The translations under genes were made by a program, and so were the position numbers. Shown here one piece after another: positions 10,939 to 22,504 of a stretch of 64,000 nucleotides of DNA. Position 1 is the stretch's first letter, and each line of letters opens with the position of its first letter. The notes beneath the pieces are model-generated. The model was given only the letters and a program-made list of their open reading frames with translations. It made no database searches and was not told the origin of the DNA. Source of the DNA: Peronospora farinosa (Eukaryota > Oomycota > Peronosporomycetes > Peronosporales > Peronosporaceae). The stretch covers positions 248,001 through 312,000 of the forward strand of contig CANTFK010000993.1 in NCBI GenBank assembly GCA_947646735.1, read 5' to 3'.

Positions 10939-10996
10939 GTTTGGTTGGGTTTGGTTGGGTTTGGTTGGGTTTGGTCGGGTTTGGTCGGGTTTGGTC
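10939..10996 (+). repeat. 10-bp tandem repeat TTTGGTTGGG
   Basis: Nearly six copies of a 10-bp G/T-rich unit, the last two or three with C replacing one T. The G-runs could in principle stack as quadruplexes. It does not match the usual oomycete telomere repeat. Confidence 0.85.
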
Positions 10997-10999
10997 AAA

Positions 11000-12013
11000 C
11001 GCTCTTTTGGAGCATTCCCGCGAAGCTCGTTGGGTTGAGCCAGCAGAATGTTCTAGTGCATAGGAGAACGACGTAGTCATAGCAGGAGATCGAAATTTCT
11101 TTACAGACATATCTTGAACAAAGATAAGTATTTAATAAACAGTCCGATCATCATCATGATAATTTAAAAAAGGAAAATCATGCGGTCCGTGATCCTTGCT
11201 TTGGCACGAGAGATACGCGAAATGCTCAAAGATAGGAGCCCGAGATGGCGGAGCGCTAAGAGCTGTGGAACTAGTTATGATATCTGCTAGTGCTATCTGA
11301 TACTTTTGCAAGTTGAATGCCATAGCAGAAAAAAATGCTAAAACCTTACATGAACAATGAAGCGGACAAGGCGTAATTAGCTGAGAACTAAGTAAGAGGG
11401 AGAGGTGGAAAACAAAACAGTGCCTTCATTCAGGTTGTCGAGTACGATACTTTTCGTGCTTTAATATTGCAGCTTTAACAATACGCTGGAAGGCTTGAAG
11501 GTCGCAACGTTCAATAGATGTTGACCAGGACATAACCTCGACAAGAACTCAACAAGGTAGGCACCAGCAGTTATACCCGTCTTTACGGCCGAACCTACGA
11601 CATTACGAGCCCTTATTGTAGGTATATTATCGCTATTGGACCAGCTTTAAACTATTGATGACTACTACTGCAACTCTCAAACACGCACGAATATTTTACA
11701 CGCTATAGACTATTTGGCCAGTATCCAAATACTGGCTCTCCATTGCGACTTCATGGATGCTTGAGGCCACACACCTAGGACAGCAGCTGGATTTGTTCGT
11801 CTCACAAAGACCGACGAAAAACCAGAAATCAGCATCTTTGCCTGACACCTTTAGCATTCAAGTGCGACGGTACAAGCTAACAAATGCACAACTGGGGGGA
11901 CCCAACAGAGCCCGAAACAACAACAAGACCTCGTTATTCCAATTGCTCTTATTATTGTTGTCGCTACATCAGGCCAACGCTTGCTAGTATCCAGGCCATT
12001 TCACGAAATCACA
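11000..12013. other. No gene seen; upstream region of first MLO-like gene
   Basis: About 1 kb without a convincing reading frame, repeat or RNA gene. It should contain the promoter and 5' UTR of the gene starting at 12014, but I recognise no specific core element. Confidence 0.4.
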
Positions 12014-14023
12014 ATGGCAGGTGCATCGCTCTTCCAGGTAGGCGAAGACGTCGAGTTCTGGCGAGTGCTTGAGCATTTGAGTATTCTAGCACTTAGTCTT
12101 GTGCTTGTGGAAAAAGCGCTTCACCGTATGGAACACAAAGTCTCTCGCTCAGACAAGTACCAACACATGCTCAAAAAAGTTTATCGTGAACTCATGGTCC
12201 TCGGTTTGATCAGTCTAGGTCTTAAGATCTTCAAGGAGACTTCACACATTGACAGTTCGAGCAAGACAATACTTGCATTCCAAGTGGCCGACTTGACGAT
12301 TTTCTTCTTGGCGCTCGCTCTCATCTTGCAGACCACTGCGGTATTTCAGCTACTCCGAAACCAGAACCGACGAGCTGAACACGCCGAGCTTCTGACAACC
12401 AGCGATCTCATTGATATGATGGAGGATGTTGAGAGACCAAGTCCTTCTATTATCGAAACACTATTTTCTTGTGGTCGAGCAGCAAAGAAAACGATCTATA
12501 TCAAGAAACTGATCGAGCTACGTCTGCTTCGCCATTTATTTCTTCGTCGCTTTGGGTTTCCTCAGCTCTTTCCATTCTCGAACTTTTTGAGTCGAGCTCA
12601 AGCCAACCAGATATGTCACATGATTGAAGTCAATCCGTTGATGTGGCTTGTGCTACTTGCGGTGGCGTGGGGAATTTGCGGCTTACTCAATCTCTTTTCG
12701 ATGCTTGACACGAACATGCCCGAGCGCGAAGAGCTAGTGGACGCATTTATGATCGTCGCTTGGGTCCTTTTGTTGCTTCATGTTATGGTCTTCCTGTATT
12801 TTCGCTCTTGCGTTGACCACCTCCTTCGAAGTGCGGCATTCGCTGATGATAAGATGATTCTCATGGCGAACTTGAACGCAATCGCAAAAGATGAAGCCAA
12901 AGCTTGGCTGAATGAAGAAGCATATAAGGCGTTGGAGATAATGAGTTTCATTCAAGAGCAGCACGAGGAGATCGAACTTGAACGTGTCCAACGTCAGCGT
13001 AAACTCGGCAAGACAAAAGGAAGAATCGGAGCTTTCTTTAGCCATCTGAATGGTTTGATCAGCCGCGGCTCAAAATCAAAGGAGAGAGAAAGTATGAATG
13101 GTGTCGTGCCAGGGTCACCGACTATAGATATTCAGTATTTCTCCTACAAGGCATGGCACGTCTCCGTCATTCTACTTCTTATCCTGAATGGCTTCTTCAT
13201 CACATTATTTCTGCAGTGTGCTATGCACGGCTTGGATGAAATCTATGAAGACTTTGGTGCGCTACCGACAGCATTAGTCCCGCTTCCGCTTGTACTGAAT
13301 GCTCTGTACTTCCAGCGTCATATCTTCTACGACTTTGTCATCGTTAGCAGCACGCTTTGTATCGATTCACACACACTTAGCGATGTGGTCGAGAATTTCA
13401 GTGAGGTTGTCCGACTGCGGTCCGAGTTCGCAACCTCGTTGCTTCACCAAATGACGCAACAAGAGCTCAGTATCTCGGATTTGAAGGAAGAGCTCCAGAT
13501 GCACGATCCGACTGCATCCGGGTTCATCGATATAGACGATCTCCGATCCGTCCTAGCGAAATTTGGGTTTCGCTTAACGCGTTTCCGCTTTAACAGCGTC
13601 GTGAAGCTGTTGTTCAAGCTTGAAGGTACTGCCGTCACGTACGGGCAGGTTGTTCGCCTCGTGGCGATGGCTGAGAATGAAAATGAAAATGAAATTGCTA
13701 TACTTTGTGAGCACCCATCCCATCCATTACTCCGGCCAAGCGTAATGATGTGCGAAAGTGCAGTACAGGCAAGTGCGCTTTCACAGTCAGACTACAGCTT
13801 ATACGCTTCTGTACGTTCACTGCAGCAGTCTAATATGGAAGTGGAGTGTAACTCCGTGGGAGACAGTTTCGTACTGCCACTTATGTCCCAGCAAGAAACA
13901 ATCAACCAAAATGTTGGAGCTCAACAGCCAGTGATGGTGCGCCCCAGTTTCAGCTCTCATGCGCTGCACAGCATGTTTAATCTACAAAGCCTACCGGATG
14001 CCAGGGAGCGCTATGAACTATGA
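12014..14023 (+). CDS. MLO-like seven-transmembrane protein with EF-hand (paralogue 1)
   Basis: Integral membrane protein of 669 residues; the ATG at 12014 (MAGASLFQVGEDVEFW) is chosen because the paralogue at 20679 starts the same way. Hydrophobic spans lie at about 18-35, 57-73, 87-110, 209-229, 242-262, 381-402 and 416-452. The first spans and loop (LVEKALHRMEHK ... YRELMVLGLISLGL) and the later LRHLFLRRF ... WLVLLAV region follow the plan of plant MLO proteins, known as powdery-mildew susceptibility factors and, in recent work, calcium channels. An EF-hand loop follows at 498-509 (DPTASGFIDIDD), then a Ser/Gln-rich tail of about 100 residues. No intron is needed. The MLO assignment rests on topology and motifs; a role in calcium signalling is inference. 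Confidence 0.72.
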   Translation: MAGASLFQVGEDVEFWRVLEHLSILALSLVLVEKALHRMEHKVSRSDKYQHMLKKVYRELMVLGLISLGLKIFKETSHIDSSSKTILAFQVADLTIFFLALALILQTTAVFQLLRNQNRRAEHAELLTTSDLIDMMEDVERPSPSIIETLFSCGRAAKKTIYIKKLIELRLLRHLFLRRFGFPQLFPFSNFLSRAQANQICHMIEVNPLMWLVLLAVAWGICGLLNLFSMLDTNMPEREELVDAFMIVAWVLLLLHVMVFLYFRSCVDHLLRSAAFADDKMILMANLNAIAKDEAKAWLNEEAYKALEIMSFIQEQHEEIELERVQRQRKLGKTKGRIGAFFSHLNGLISRGSKSKERESMNGVVPGSPTIDIQYFSYKAWHVSVILLLILNGFFITLFLQCAMHGLDEIYEDFGALPTALVPLPLVLNALYFQRHIFYDFVIVSSTLCIDSHTLSDVVENFSEVVRLRSEFATSLLHQMTQQELSISDLKEELQMHDPTASGFIDIDDLRSVLAKFGFRLTRFRFNSVVKLLFKLEGTAVTYGQVVRLVAMAENENENEIAILCEHPSHPLLRPSVMMCESAVQASALSQSDYSLYASVRSLQQSNMEVECNSVGDSFVLPLMSQQETINQNVGAQQPVMVRPSFSSHALHSMFNLQSLPDARERYEL

Positions 14024-14404
14024 TAACTTTCGTTTAAACGTTATTGGGCAGTGCATACCATGAACTTATGGCCCAATATCTAGCTAGCCGACGTGCTGAA
14101 CCGGTCAAGTACATTAAAGTTTGGCAATGAAAAGTGTGTAAGGTGTCGTAAATCCCAAGTAGAAACACATTTTAGATACCACCACGACCTCTTCATTTTC
14201 CTTGACTACCGAAACCATGACCGGCCCATTCTTCATTGCGTGTGCTACATGCAAGCTCTCATTTCATGTAAAGTACTAATCGCCCGCATAGAGGACTACA
14301 CAAATTCGGTTGGTTTCGTTGAGTTGATAAAAGTACTTTCGCGAACTGAGCACAGCCGCAGTAGCAAGGTTCGGGTTTACACCATAACGACGTGCAGCTG
14401 TTAA
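14024..14404. other. No gene seen
   Basis: A 380-bp spacer between the MLO-like gene and the LINE relic. It holds a short open stretch without recognisable features. Confidence 0.4.
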
Positions 14405-14953
14405 TCAGCAGATGCGCGAGTGGGTCGTACACAATAGCTTTATCCAGCGAAGAAAGCCGTCACCGAAGCTCATGCGCTCAAGCAAACGGAATATATAGTC
14501 CCAGTCAACGCGATCCAACGCCTCTTGAAAGTCCAAGAACAGTGCATACGCCTCCTCATCAACACTGGTGATGTAGCCTTGGAGGTCTGCGAGGAAGCGA
14601 ACATGGTGGTAGATGGACGGATCGCGAACAAATCCTTTCTGGCCAGGATAAATCAACTTGCCGAAGAACTGCTGCAGGCGAAAAGTTAGCGCCTTCGACA
14701 ACACTTTCACTTCGACTTGCACCAGTGCAATCGGACGGTAGTTGCCTGGGTCAGCGCGCGAACCTTTCTTGTGCAATAAACGATTGCCGACTTTCGCTTT
14801 GTATGCCAGAAACGTGCCACGCCCAAGTTGGTCATAGATGACCAAAGCGAGGCACTTACCAAAAATCTCTGGCGCGACTGGAAAGAAGCCAGCATTCAGA
14901 CCGCCAATTCCCGAACACGAGGTTAATTTCATGTGCTTGATCGAGCACACCAC
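14405..14953 (-). pseudogene. LINE reverse transcriptase fragment
   Basis: A 182-codon open stretch of a non-LTR retrotransposon RT. Blocks seen are HKKGSRADPGNYRPIALVQ, KGFVRDPSIYHHVRFL and ALFLDFQEALDRVDWDYIF, typical of the L1-like RT fingers and palm. The catalytic YxDD region and everything downstream are missing, as is most of the endonuclease between this piece and the one at 14981-15214. It is a truncated relic. Confidence 0.85.
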
Positions 14954-16636
14954 TAATCCGGCCTCTTGTCGGCCGATTCCTTACAAACAACTTGTGCGTA
15001 AACGTTGACTCGAGGTGAAAGCGAAAAGTGTCGAGATGATGCCGGTCTGCAAACTTTGTTTCTTGAAGAAAAGGACAGAGTACTTAGAGAGCAGATGCTC
15101 GATCAACTGGTGACCATTTTTCTTCACACCGTTGGTGTTCACTGTCAGAACACCAACATTTGCCCAGGTAAAATTGGGATCTGAGGCCGGTGTAGCAGCG
15201 TATGGCAAGGCCAACCACGACTAGTGTCACTATTCCTGCATCTGCAGCCTAATATTTTAACACCGACTTATCAGCGGAATATTCACCGTCGAGCTTACGT
15301 AGCTCTTCAAGCTCGTCAAATTGCTGACCTTGCCACTGGATTGACGCCAGTGGTTGATCATGTGCAGTTGTGCTAGTTCGGAGATCTCAATTTGAGTCTT
15401 AGCCATGGTGAGCGATATGGCGCTGTTGAAAGCTGGTGCCGACTCCGCAACCTTTTTGATAACTTTGTCCGGGATTGTGGCGTTCTTGATGATCTTCAAG
15501 ACGCTGTCGACCTTGCCGTCAGCCGCCTCGAGAAGGTCAGAGAGTGCATTCAGCAGCGCCGTGTTCTCATCATTTACCATTAACTTTGCCACTTCAGCGA
15601 GTGGTGACGCCTTCTTTGCGTTGCGAATCTTCGTTTGGCGCTTCACTACAAAGAATGCAGCCTCAGTAGACAATCTAAGCGCATCCAAGGGTGACGTCGG
15701 CTAGAATAATGCAAAGACGATCGCCGTACTTAGCAGTGACTGTCGCATCAAAGCCCGTGAACAACGCATATAGCGTCTAGAGCTCCGCGAAGTAATTTGG
15801 TGTCGCGATGCGGTTGAGTGGGCGTAGAACGTGTTTCGTAGTTTCGTCAACACGCTGGAGAAGTCAACTCCTCCACGCGTGCGCATTTTTTGCTTGTTTG
15901 TGATGGTCGTAAAGCCATCAGTAGTCATCTACGTTGGCTTTGGCGTGCACGTTGGACTCGACGGAGGCGATATGTTCCCGGATGAATCGTGGAGAGTAAA
16001 TATTGCAAGCGCTTTATCAAAATTTGTACCCGTCTGAGCAATTCAATAGATGGCAGCTGGACGATCATGCAAAGCTCCAGTATGGATCTGACCTTCTTCT
16101 TTCTCTTCATCCTCGAGCGAGGCTCGCAAAATAGAAACAATAGGTTCGGTGCGAGCCGCATGAGCTGATGGTATTTTTAGTGGCACGTTGCGAGGGTAGT
16201 AAGGTGGTACTCCCACTTGGATAGCGTGACCTTGCTGTACAGTGCATCATCGAAGAGTCTGATGAGAAATTTCTTGAGTTGGTCTGGCTCGCATCTGAGT
16301 AAACCTCGTGATACGAACGAAAACAAAATGGAAGACGCACTGACTCGACTGTTATGGTGCATCCTTTCCGAGTGCTAATTGAAGCTTATTGTTGAAAATA
16401 ACTTGGTCACAGACTAAGCTATTCACGAGCAATGGTGGGGGATACGTGGCGGATTCGAAGGAGACACGCCAAGTCGCAGGCGTGAGGCCAGTTGCCAGGT
16501 TCACATCGCGAAACGTGTCATAGACAGGTGAAATTCCCCACCGACGGCGTATTGGTGCGCAATCACCTTGATGTCGATTGAAATTGGGCTTGGGAGTCTC
16601 TCTTAACTCGGCGTTTGGCAGCCAGAGGCATATCAA
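14954..16636 (-). pseudogene. LINE ORF1 and endonuclease-start fragments
   Basis: Minus-strand pieces in the order expected upstream of the RT. 16636-16352 carries an ORF1-like stretch (SPVYDTFRDVNLATGLTPATWRVSF). 15928-15701 contains DGFTTITNKQK. 15688-15257 is a Lys/Ala-rich stretch. 15214-14981 begins like an APE-type endonuclease (VGVLTVNTNGVKKNG). Frames differ and stops intervene throughout. ORF1 naming is by position and resemblance only; the endonuclease start is likelier. Confidence 0.5.
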
Positions 16637-16896
16637 GCGACAATTTTATTGTTCAAAAGAATTTTAAAGATTTCATAATCACGACTCAATAAAATATAAT
16701 GAATGTCATTAGATAAAATATACTATTTGCTCAAAAAAAATCACAAAAAATCACATAATGACAAAGATATAAAACGTATACCATACGTATGCGTATACTA
16801 TACGTACTGTCTGGCATAATTCTACTCTATTTGGTATTCTGACCAATCAGGTTTGAATAATTTGGGGGGGATGGTTAGGCGACCTAACTACTAGAA

Positions 16897-18079
16897 ATGA
16901 CAAGCCGATGGCTCCTAGTACTGGTCGTAATAGTGGTGCTGCTATGTCAAGTCGGCGTCTATTACCTGCAAGCGTGGCGATGTGAGCTGCAAATTCAGTC
17001 TAATGCAATCGATTCCAAAGATTTGCTCACAGTCCTGATCGTGACCGATGTGCATTTGCTGGGAAATAGGCGACGCACATGGGTCGAGCGTTTGTGGGTG
17101 GACTGGCAGGTGTACGCGTCTGCTAGGGCAGCAGTGGACGTACACAATCCAGAAATAGTTCTCGTGTTGGGCGACCAATTCGATGAGGGCAGTCGATGGA
17201 CACCAACATCGGATTGGGACAAATATGTTACACGTTTTTTTCGAGCCTTTTCGAGCTTCCTGCCGTTGAAAACGCTGTACCTGGTGCGAAGGTGGTGTAG
17301 TCCTTGAGAAGTAGTAAAGAGGGACATTGACCGAACTTTGTCTTGATATGTACTGTACCTAGTAGGTAGGTAACCACGACACGTCATTTGGACGGGATAT
17401 GAGGATGGAGGACTTGAAGCGCTACGAAATCACGTTTGGGGCGGCAAACCGTATCGAGGAGATTAAAGGACATACGTTTGTGAGTCTCAATACGATGGCG
17501 CTGGACTTGGACGTGGGAAGCAAAGAGGTGAAGACAGAAGCGAGAAGCTTTCTGGAGCATATCAACTTTGACGACCTTCGAGCGCGTACGAATGGCAGTA
17601 TGATCTTGCTCACACACCTGCCGCTTTTTCGTACAGATGATCTAAAATGCGGACAAGAGCGACTTAGTGAGTCGGCACACGTCACGTACGAGCACCCGGG
17701 CTTCAAGTACGATACCCACCACCATGTACTCTCACGCGAGCTATCTGCGGAGCTCCTTGGCAAGATACAACCAAGCCTAGTGTTGTCAGGTCACACCCAT
17801 GCGTGGTGTGCGTATCAGCACTTCGGCACATCGACCATGGAGTATACCACCCCGGCGTTTTCTTGGGGACAACGCCCCGACCCTAGCTACGCCTTAATAC
17901 GGCTATCTCGCAATGGTGACGGCAAAGCGGGCGAACCAGAAGTGACGGCTTGTCACTTGCCGCAGGAGCCGTTCATCTTTGCAACGTACGCTGCCACAGC
18001 TGCCATTATCCTACTAGCTCATGTCGTCAGACTTGTACGCGCACTACGTACGCCCAAGGCGAAGGCCAAGGGTGCTTAA
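16897..18079 (+). CDS. PGAP5/MPPE1-like metallophosphoesterase, two exons
   Basis: Exons 16897-17283 and 17366-18079 around an 82-bp GT-AG intron give 366 residues. Calcineurin-type metal ligands appear in order: TDVHLLG (D51, H53), GDQFDEG (D93), GNHD (132-134, encoded just after the splice), THLPLF (H213) and SGHTHAWC (H272, H274). Membrane segments lie at about 5-25 and 332-350. The last residues, KAKGA, fit a KxKxx ER-retrieval signal. This architecture matches the Cdc1/Ted1/PGAP5 family, which removes ethanolamine phosphate from GPI anchors at ER exit. The splice is supported because it alone rejoins the GNHD motif in frame. It sits between the LINE relic and the second MLO-like gene with no sign of co-regulation. 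Confidence 0.85.
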
Positions 18080-18222
18080 GTATGGTGAGAGTGCTCGATG
18101 ACTAGCCTCAATTGGGAACCGGTAATGGTATGGTGCTGCATGTAGTATTCGTCCATTTCCGTCGCTAGAGACAAAGTAGAACACTGACTATCCGGAGTTA
18201 ATACGCTCCTATTTCAAGAGGG

Positions 18223-18600
18223 ATGGCATGTACAAAGTTTGTGCCCCAGAAGCAACTGTCCTGGTATTACGACTTGTACGCAGAGTCGTATAAGTCATTT
18301 CCCATTACGTTCAAGGATAATGTGGAAAGAAAAGCTGAACTCAAAAATGCCAGCATTGACGACTACTCTGGCGGAATCAGACCCATTTTCGGGACCGGTT
18401 CCGTCCCGCTCGTTTTTGGTACATCCAAGGGATCCAAGCAAGAAACCTACCGCTGGACAACGCCGTCGACTGACCCCAGACCTGTACCTCCTTCGCCTGT
18501 GTGCACAGGATCATGCAGCCTGGAAGACCTTCAGCGCGACGCTCATAGCGCGCGCCGCTTAATGGACCCTGGCGAGAGTAGAGAGAAATGTAGAGAATGA
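18223..18600 (+). CDS. Short open frame, unrecognised
   Basis: A 125-codon frame starting at ATG 18223 (MACTKFVPQKQLSWYYDLY). It has no signal peptide, no RXLR or LFLAK motif and no membrane span; the second half is Pro/Ser-rich and of low complexity. It lies 140 bp after the phosphoesterase gene in the same direction. It may be a transposon remnant or chance; I do not recognise it. Confidence 0.15.
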   Translation: MACTKFVPQKQLSWYYDLYAESYKSFPITFKDNVERKAELKNASIDDYSGGIRPIFGTGSVPLVFGTSKGSKQETYRWTTPSTDPRPVPPSPVCTGSCSLEDLQRDAHSARRLMDPGESREKCRE

Positions 18601-19854
18601 GAGATAATTCGACGCATGCGGAAGTTGAGCCACCTTGATGTCTAGACGGCTCGCGTAATGCGTTTACATGCATTTAATTCTGTGCTTGGTGCCTTCACTT
18701 GCTACCGTTAAGTTTGCAATGTGCAAAGCCTGTGCAGCAGTGGTGTGTTTACATGGTGTCTCCCGTAGATTGACCGAAAACTGGACGATCCAGAACGCAC
18801 AACCTGCGGGTGAGTTTATGAAGTGCGAGGCAAGTCACCTTTTAAAGGAAAACCGAGCAACTTGAAGGCAAAGGTTTCATTGTTGAAGCAAAAGGTCGAG
18901 GGAAACGCCACTACCATGAATATGACTACGGCAAGAGACAAATGACGCCATAAAACAGCGACGACTAACACGTCTTCTATTAATGCAAAGTTCCAAGGAA
19001 TTTGGTTCCGGTACGTTATTAACGAAGTAGGATCTTCACCCAACTACCATAGCTTCTCGCTGAAGCGCAGCAGATCGGTCCGCCCTCTTAATGGTGAGTA
19101 GTGAGGTTCTTGTTTGTGCTACGTAGCTCTCGAGATCTTGCTCGAAATGAGGTAGGCGCTATATCCCCCACCTTTTTGCTAATTACTGCACCACCTCAGC
19201 AGTTTGCATATGCTTTTATGGCACAGCAAGAGGGAAAATGGGCTTTTCACTCAAGCTTGAGTGCCACAACTTTTTTGCGGGGATCAAAAGCGAATATCAA
19301 GGGCGGAATAATACAGCTATGATTGTTTTTGTGTTATATGTTTACAGACTCTAAAAGTTAATTATACAGACAGGTCACAATGCTTACCTCAACAACAGCA
19401 AAAGCATGTCTTTTGCCAAAGGTAGTCATCGAATGCAAAACAGCGGCAGTCTTTCGCGAGAACTACCAACGATTATCTAATGTCGTAACACCCAGACATC
19501 ACAGGCTTATGAATGTAGTGTCGTCAAATAGCAAGTATTGCTGGAGGTAAATAGACGATAGATCGCTGCACTGGTTTTCTGACACAATAGACAGGATCAA
19601 ACTGAAACCATCGCATAACATGTTTCATCGGCATGGCATGAGCATATGCAGACTCCTGGTGTATGGGCAGCCAGCGTTTCTGCAACAAAATGATTCAACG
19701 GACTGTGACCAAACGAAAGCAGTGACAACGCTGCGAGTTCCGTACTCAAACGGCACCGTAAAAATTGCTTAGATGCGTGGATCATTCTTCGTCTAAGCAG
19801 GTCTCTTTCAAGTCGGCTGTATTCTGGAGTCTAAAATGACTTGAGGTGCGTCAT
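18601..19854. other. No gene seen
   Basis: About 1.25 kb containing only short frames without homology I can name. No structured RNA or tandem repeat was noticed. Confidence 0.4.
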
Positions 19855-20310
19855 AAAGGCTAAAGGCCTTCGCCGTTATCAAAGTGATAGAATGGCACAG
19901 TATATGCAAAAAGTGCGTGCTGTAAGCTCATGTGACTGACTGCATACTCCATGCGAGTAGGCGGTAGCAAATGATAATAGTAAACGTAGCGTGCTCCTGT
20001 CGTTGAGGAAATTTAGCGCTGCAATGATGTGTCTTTAAAGAAAAGGAGAGTTGTCGACGAGTTTCTATAATCTATGTTTGCTACTAATTCCACTGGACAT
20101 AGTAGCAAAACTCTTGAAGTTAGTAGCAAATTTGAGTTGTTTGATAAAAAGGTACAGCAAATAGTTTGATCAAGCAATCACACTAATTACTTCCTCTTAC
20201 TTGGCAATGGCATGAAATGCTTCCCTTTTAACATACGCGTCTTTCTTATGGTATCATCCGCTCCTTATTACCGTTAGTGCCAACTTTTTGCAATTAACTT
20301 GACCGATTTT
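19855..20310 (+). repeat. Dispersed repeat copy 1
   Basis: Shares ordered blocks with the reverse complement of 45785-46230: AAAGGCCTTCGCCG, GAGTAGGCGGTAGC, CTCCTGTCGTTGAGGAAAT, GCGCTGCAATGATGTGT, and TACGCGTCTTTCTT. The copies are clearly diverged. No coding potential, terminal inverted repeats or target duplications were found, so the class is open (old non-autonomous element or LTR relic). Confidence 0.7.
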
Positions 20311-20678
20311 TCCTCATAGTATGTATTTGAATTGGCGGTTTTGCAACGGATTCAAAGGTAGAGTTGAACGAAAGCCTCGAATGTCGTTACTCGACATCGA
20401 AGATACGTTTATCAAAATCGACTTTGTAGCACTTACATTCAATGCATAAATAATACTGATTTTCCTCTCTTACAGTAATGGTTGTTGGAGTTGTCCTTAA
20501 AAGTTTGAGAAGACAGCGAGCGCTCTCGACGCTTCCGTCCGGCCACCAGAAGCGCATCAAGGGATGGGTCGGTGGTTGAAAAAGAAGGCAAGAATCAAGG
20601 CTGGTCTCACGAGAGAAACGGTGTAACTTTTCGGAGACCGTTTCAAGAGTAACTAGCTCTCACTTCAGAAAAAGCAAA

Positions 20679-22385
20679 ATGGCAGGCGGATCCCTGTTTC
20701 AGGTCGGTCAAGCGGTCGAATTTTGGCGGGTACTAATTCACTTGAGCATCTTGGCTTTCTGCCTCGTTTTCTTTGAGGCCGCTCTCCATCACGTCGAACA
20801 TAAACTCTCGCAATATGACAAGTACCAACACATGCTTCGAAAGGTATATCGAGAACTCATGGTTCTTGGTTTACTGTGTCTTGGATTGAAACTAATTTCG
20901 GAAGTGCCAAACGACTACGCAGATAGCAAGACCATGTTGGCTTTCCAAGTGGCTGATCTCACCATCTTTATCTTGGCCATCGCTCTCATTCTGCAAGCAA
21001 TCACCGTCTTTTCGCAGCTTCGCAAACACAACAAACAGGCTGATCGCATCGAATTAATCACGGCACAAGACTTGGTCAATGCCATCCGTCCACCGAATGG
21101 AACGCGCGCAACTGCAGCACAATTTCAATTGAACCCAACAAAATGGTTTTGTTGGCCAAGTAAATCTGTAATTGGATTTGGGCAAGACGCAGTCGAACGT
21201 CGACTACTTCGGCATTTGTTTCTTCGTCGCTTTGGACTTCCACAGATCTTCCCGTTTTCCAAGTACCTTCGTCGTGCTCAAGCAAACCAGATCTTGCACA
21301 TGATCGAAATCGAGCCATCCATGTGGATTCTTCTGCTAGCTGTAGCCTGGATGCTTTGTGGCTTTCTTAGTGCTCTCCACAAAATGAACGTCGATCTTCC
21401 TGAAAGTCACGAACTTGTCCAAGCTTTCGTGATTTTTGCCTCGGGACTGGTAGTTCTTCACATTGCGGTGCTGGTCTACTTCCGTTCGTGTGTTCACCAG
21501 CTTTTGCGAGCTGCTGGTTATAGCGACGATGAGACTACGTTGGTTGATAATCTCCAACAAATCGCTCAAGATGAAGATGATGCTTGGCAAAGTGAAGCAG
21601 CTGACAGTGCTCTGAGCACCATGAACCGGGTACAAGAAGAACTTGAAGAGATTGAGGACAGTCGAAATGCCGCGAGACACGTTTTGCTTCGGAAAGATAT
21701 CGGACTACAGCTCGTGGCTACTTGCTGTCTCAATTTGAATCAAATCGGTCATGTCAAGCTGCGCCGACTACCGAGTGGGGTGCAGCCTGAAAGTCCAGAC
21801 ATCCACATACGATTCTTTTCACGCAAAGTATGGCACGTTATGGTAATATTCATGCTAGTTCTTAACGGATTTTTCATCGCTCTGCTTGTGCAGTGCGCCG
21901 TGTACGACTTGAACGACATTTACGAAGACTTCGGGCTCTTTCATGCTATCGTGGTACCTCTTCCGTTGGTTTTGAACACTTTCGTCTTCCAGCATCGAAT
22001 CTTTCGCTACTTTGTGATCATCTGCAGCATCCTTCGTGTGGATGCCAATACGTTAGGCGAGGTGGTAAACCATTTCAGCGAGATTGTTGAATTACGGTCA
22101 GAGTTTGCGTCCTCGTTGCTAGAGAGTTTAAAAGATGGAGACTATACAATCATGGATTTGCGCCAAGAACTTGACGCCTATGACCCACGACAGACTGGTA
22201 TGATCGACGTTGACTACCTTCGTGCCATCCTAACAACCTTTGGCTTCAAGTTGACGCGATTTCGCTTTAATACCGTTGCGAAGATGCTTTTTGAACTCAA
22301 TGGAACAAAAGTTGAGTATAATCAACTACTCCGGCTGTTGGTATATGGACAAAATGATGCTGCGATGCGGGATTGCTCTCGATAG
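20679..22385 (+). CDS. MLO-like seven-transmembrane protein with EF-hand (paralogue 2)
   Basis: 568 residues in a single exon, starting MAGGSLFQVGQAVEFW. It is colinear with the protein at 12014 across its whole length: same N-terminal helices, same LRHLFLRRFG and QANQI-HMIE segments, same LNGFFI span and C-terminal domain. It lacks the roughly 100-residue Ser/Gln-rich tail. Its EF-hand-like loop (502-513, DPRQTGMIDVDY) has Tyr at position 12 where an acidic residue normally completes calcium binding, so binding may be weak. The two genes are direct paralogues separated by a phosphoesterase gene and transposon relics, which points to an old tandem duplication later invaded by mobile DNA. MLO naming is by topology and motif. 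Confidence 0.72.
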   Translation: MAGGSLFQVGQAVEFWRVLIHLSILAFCLVFFEAALHHVEHKLSQYDKYQHMLRKVYRELMVLGLLCLGLKLISEVPNDYADSKTMLAFQVADLTIFILAIALILQAITVFSQLRKHNKQADRIELITAQDLVNAIRPPNGTRATAAQFQLNPTKWFCWPSKSVIGFGQDAVERRLLRHLFLRRFGLPQIFPFSKYLRRAQANQILHMIEIEPSMWILLLAVAWMLCGFLSALHKMNVDLPESHELVQAFVIFASGLVVLHIAVLVYFRSCVHQLLRAAGYSDDETTLVDNLQQIAQDEDDAWQSEAADSALSTMNRVQEELEEIEDSRNAARHVLLRKDIGLQLVATCCLNLNQIGHVKLRRLPSGVQPESPDIHIRFFSRKVWHVMVIFMLVLNGFFIALLVQCAVYDLNDIYEDFGLFHAIVVPLPLVLNTFVFQHRIFRYFVIICSILRVDANTLGEVVNHFSEIVELRSEFASSLLESLKDGDYTIMDLRQELDAYDPRQTGMIDVDYLRAILTTFGFKLTRFRFNTVAKMLFELNGTKVEYNQLLRLLVYGQNDAAMRDCSR

Positions 22386-22504
22386 GAGATGGTTAGCTGA
22401 CGAAGTGCTAAGAGTGCAGGTCCACGGCTGAATAGACAGTGATAAAATTGATGATGGAAACAACCAATATCAACACGAACCCTGCCGTTGTCCATTTATA
22501 AGAA

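Noticed and set aside
10939..10996. Interstitial telomere
   Set aside because: The unit TTTGGTTGGG is not the TTTAGGG-type repeat of oomycetes.
18223..18600. RXLR effector gene
   Set aside because: No signal peptide, RXLR, EER or WY pattern is visible.
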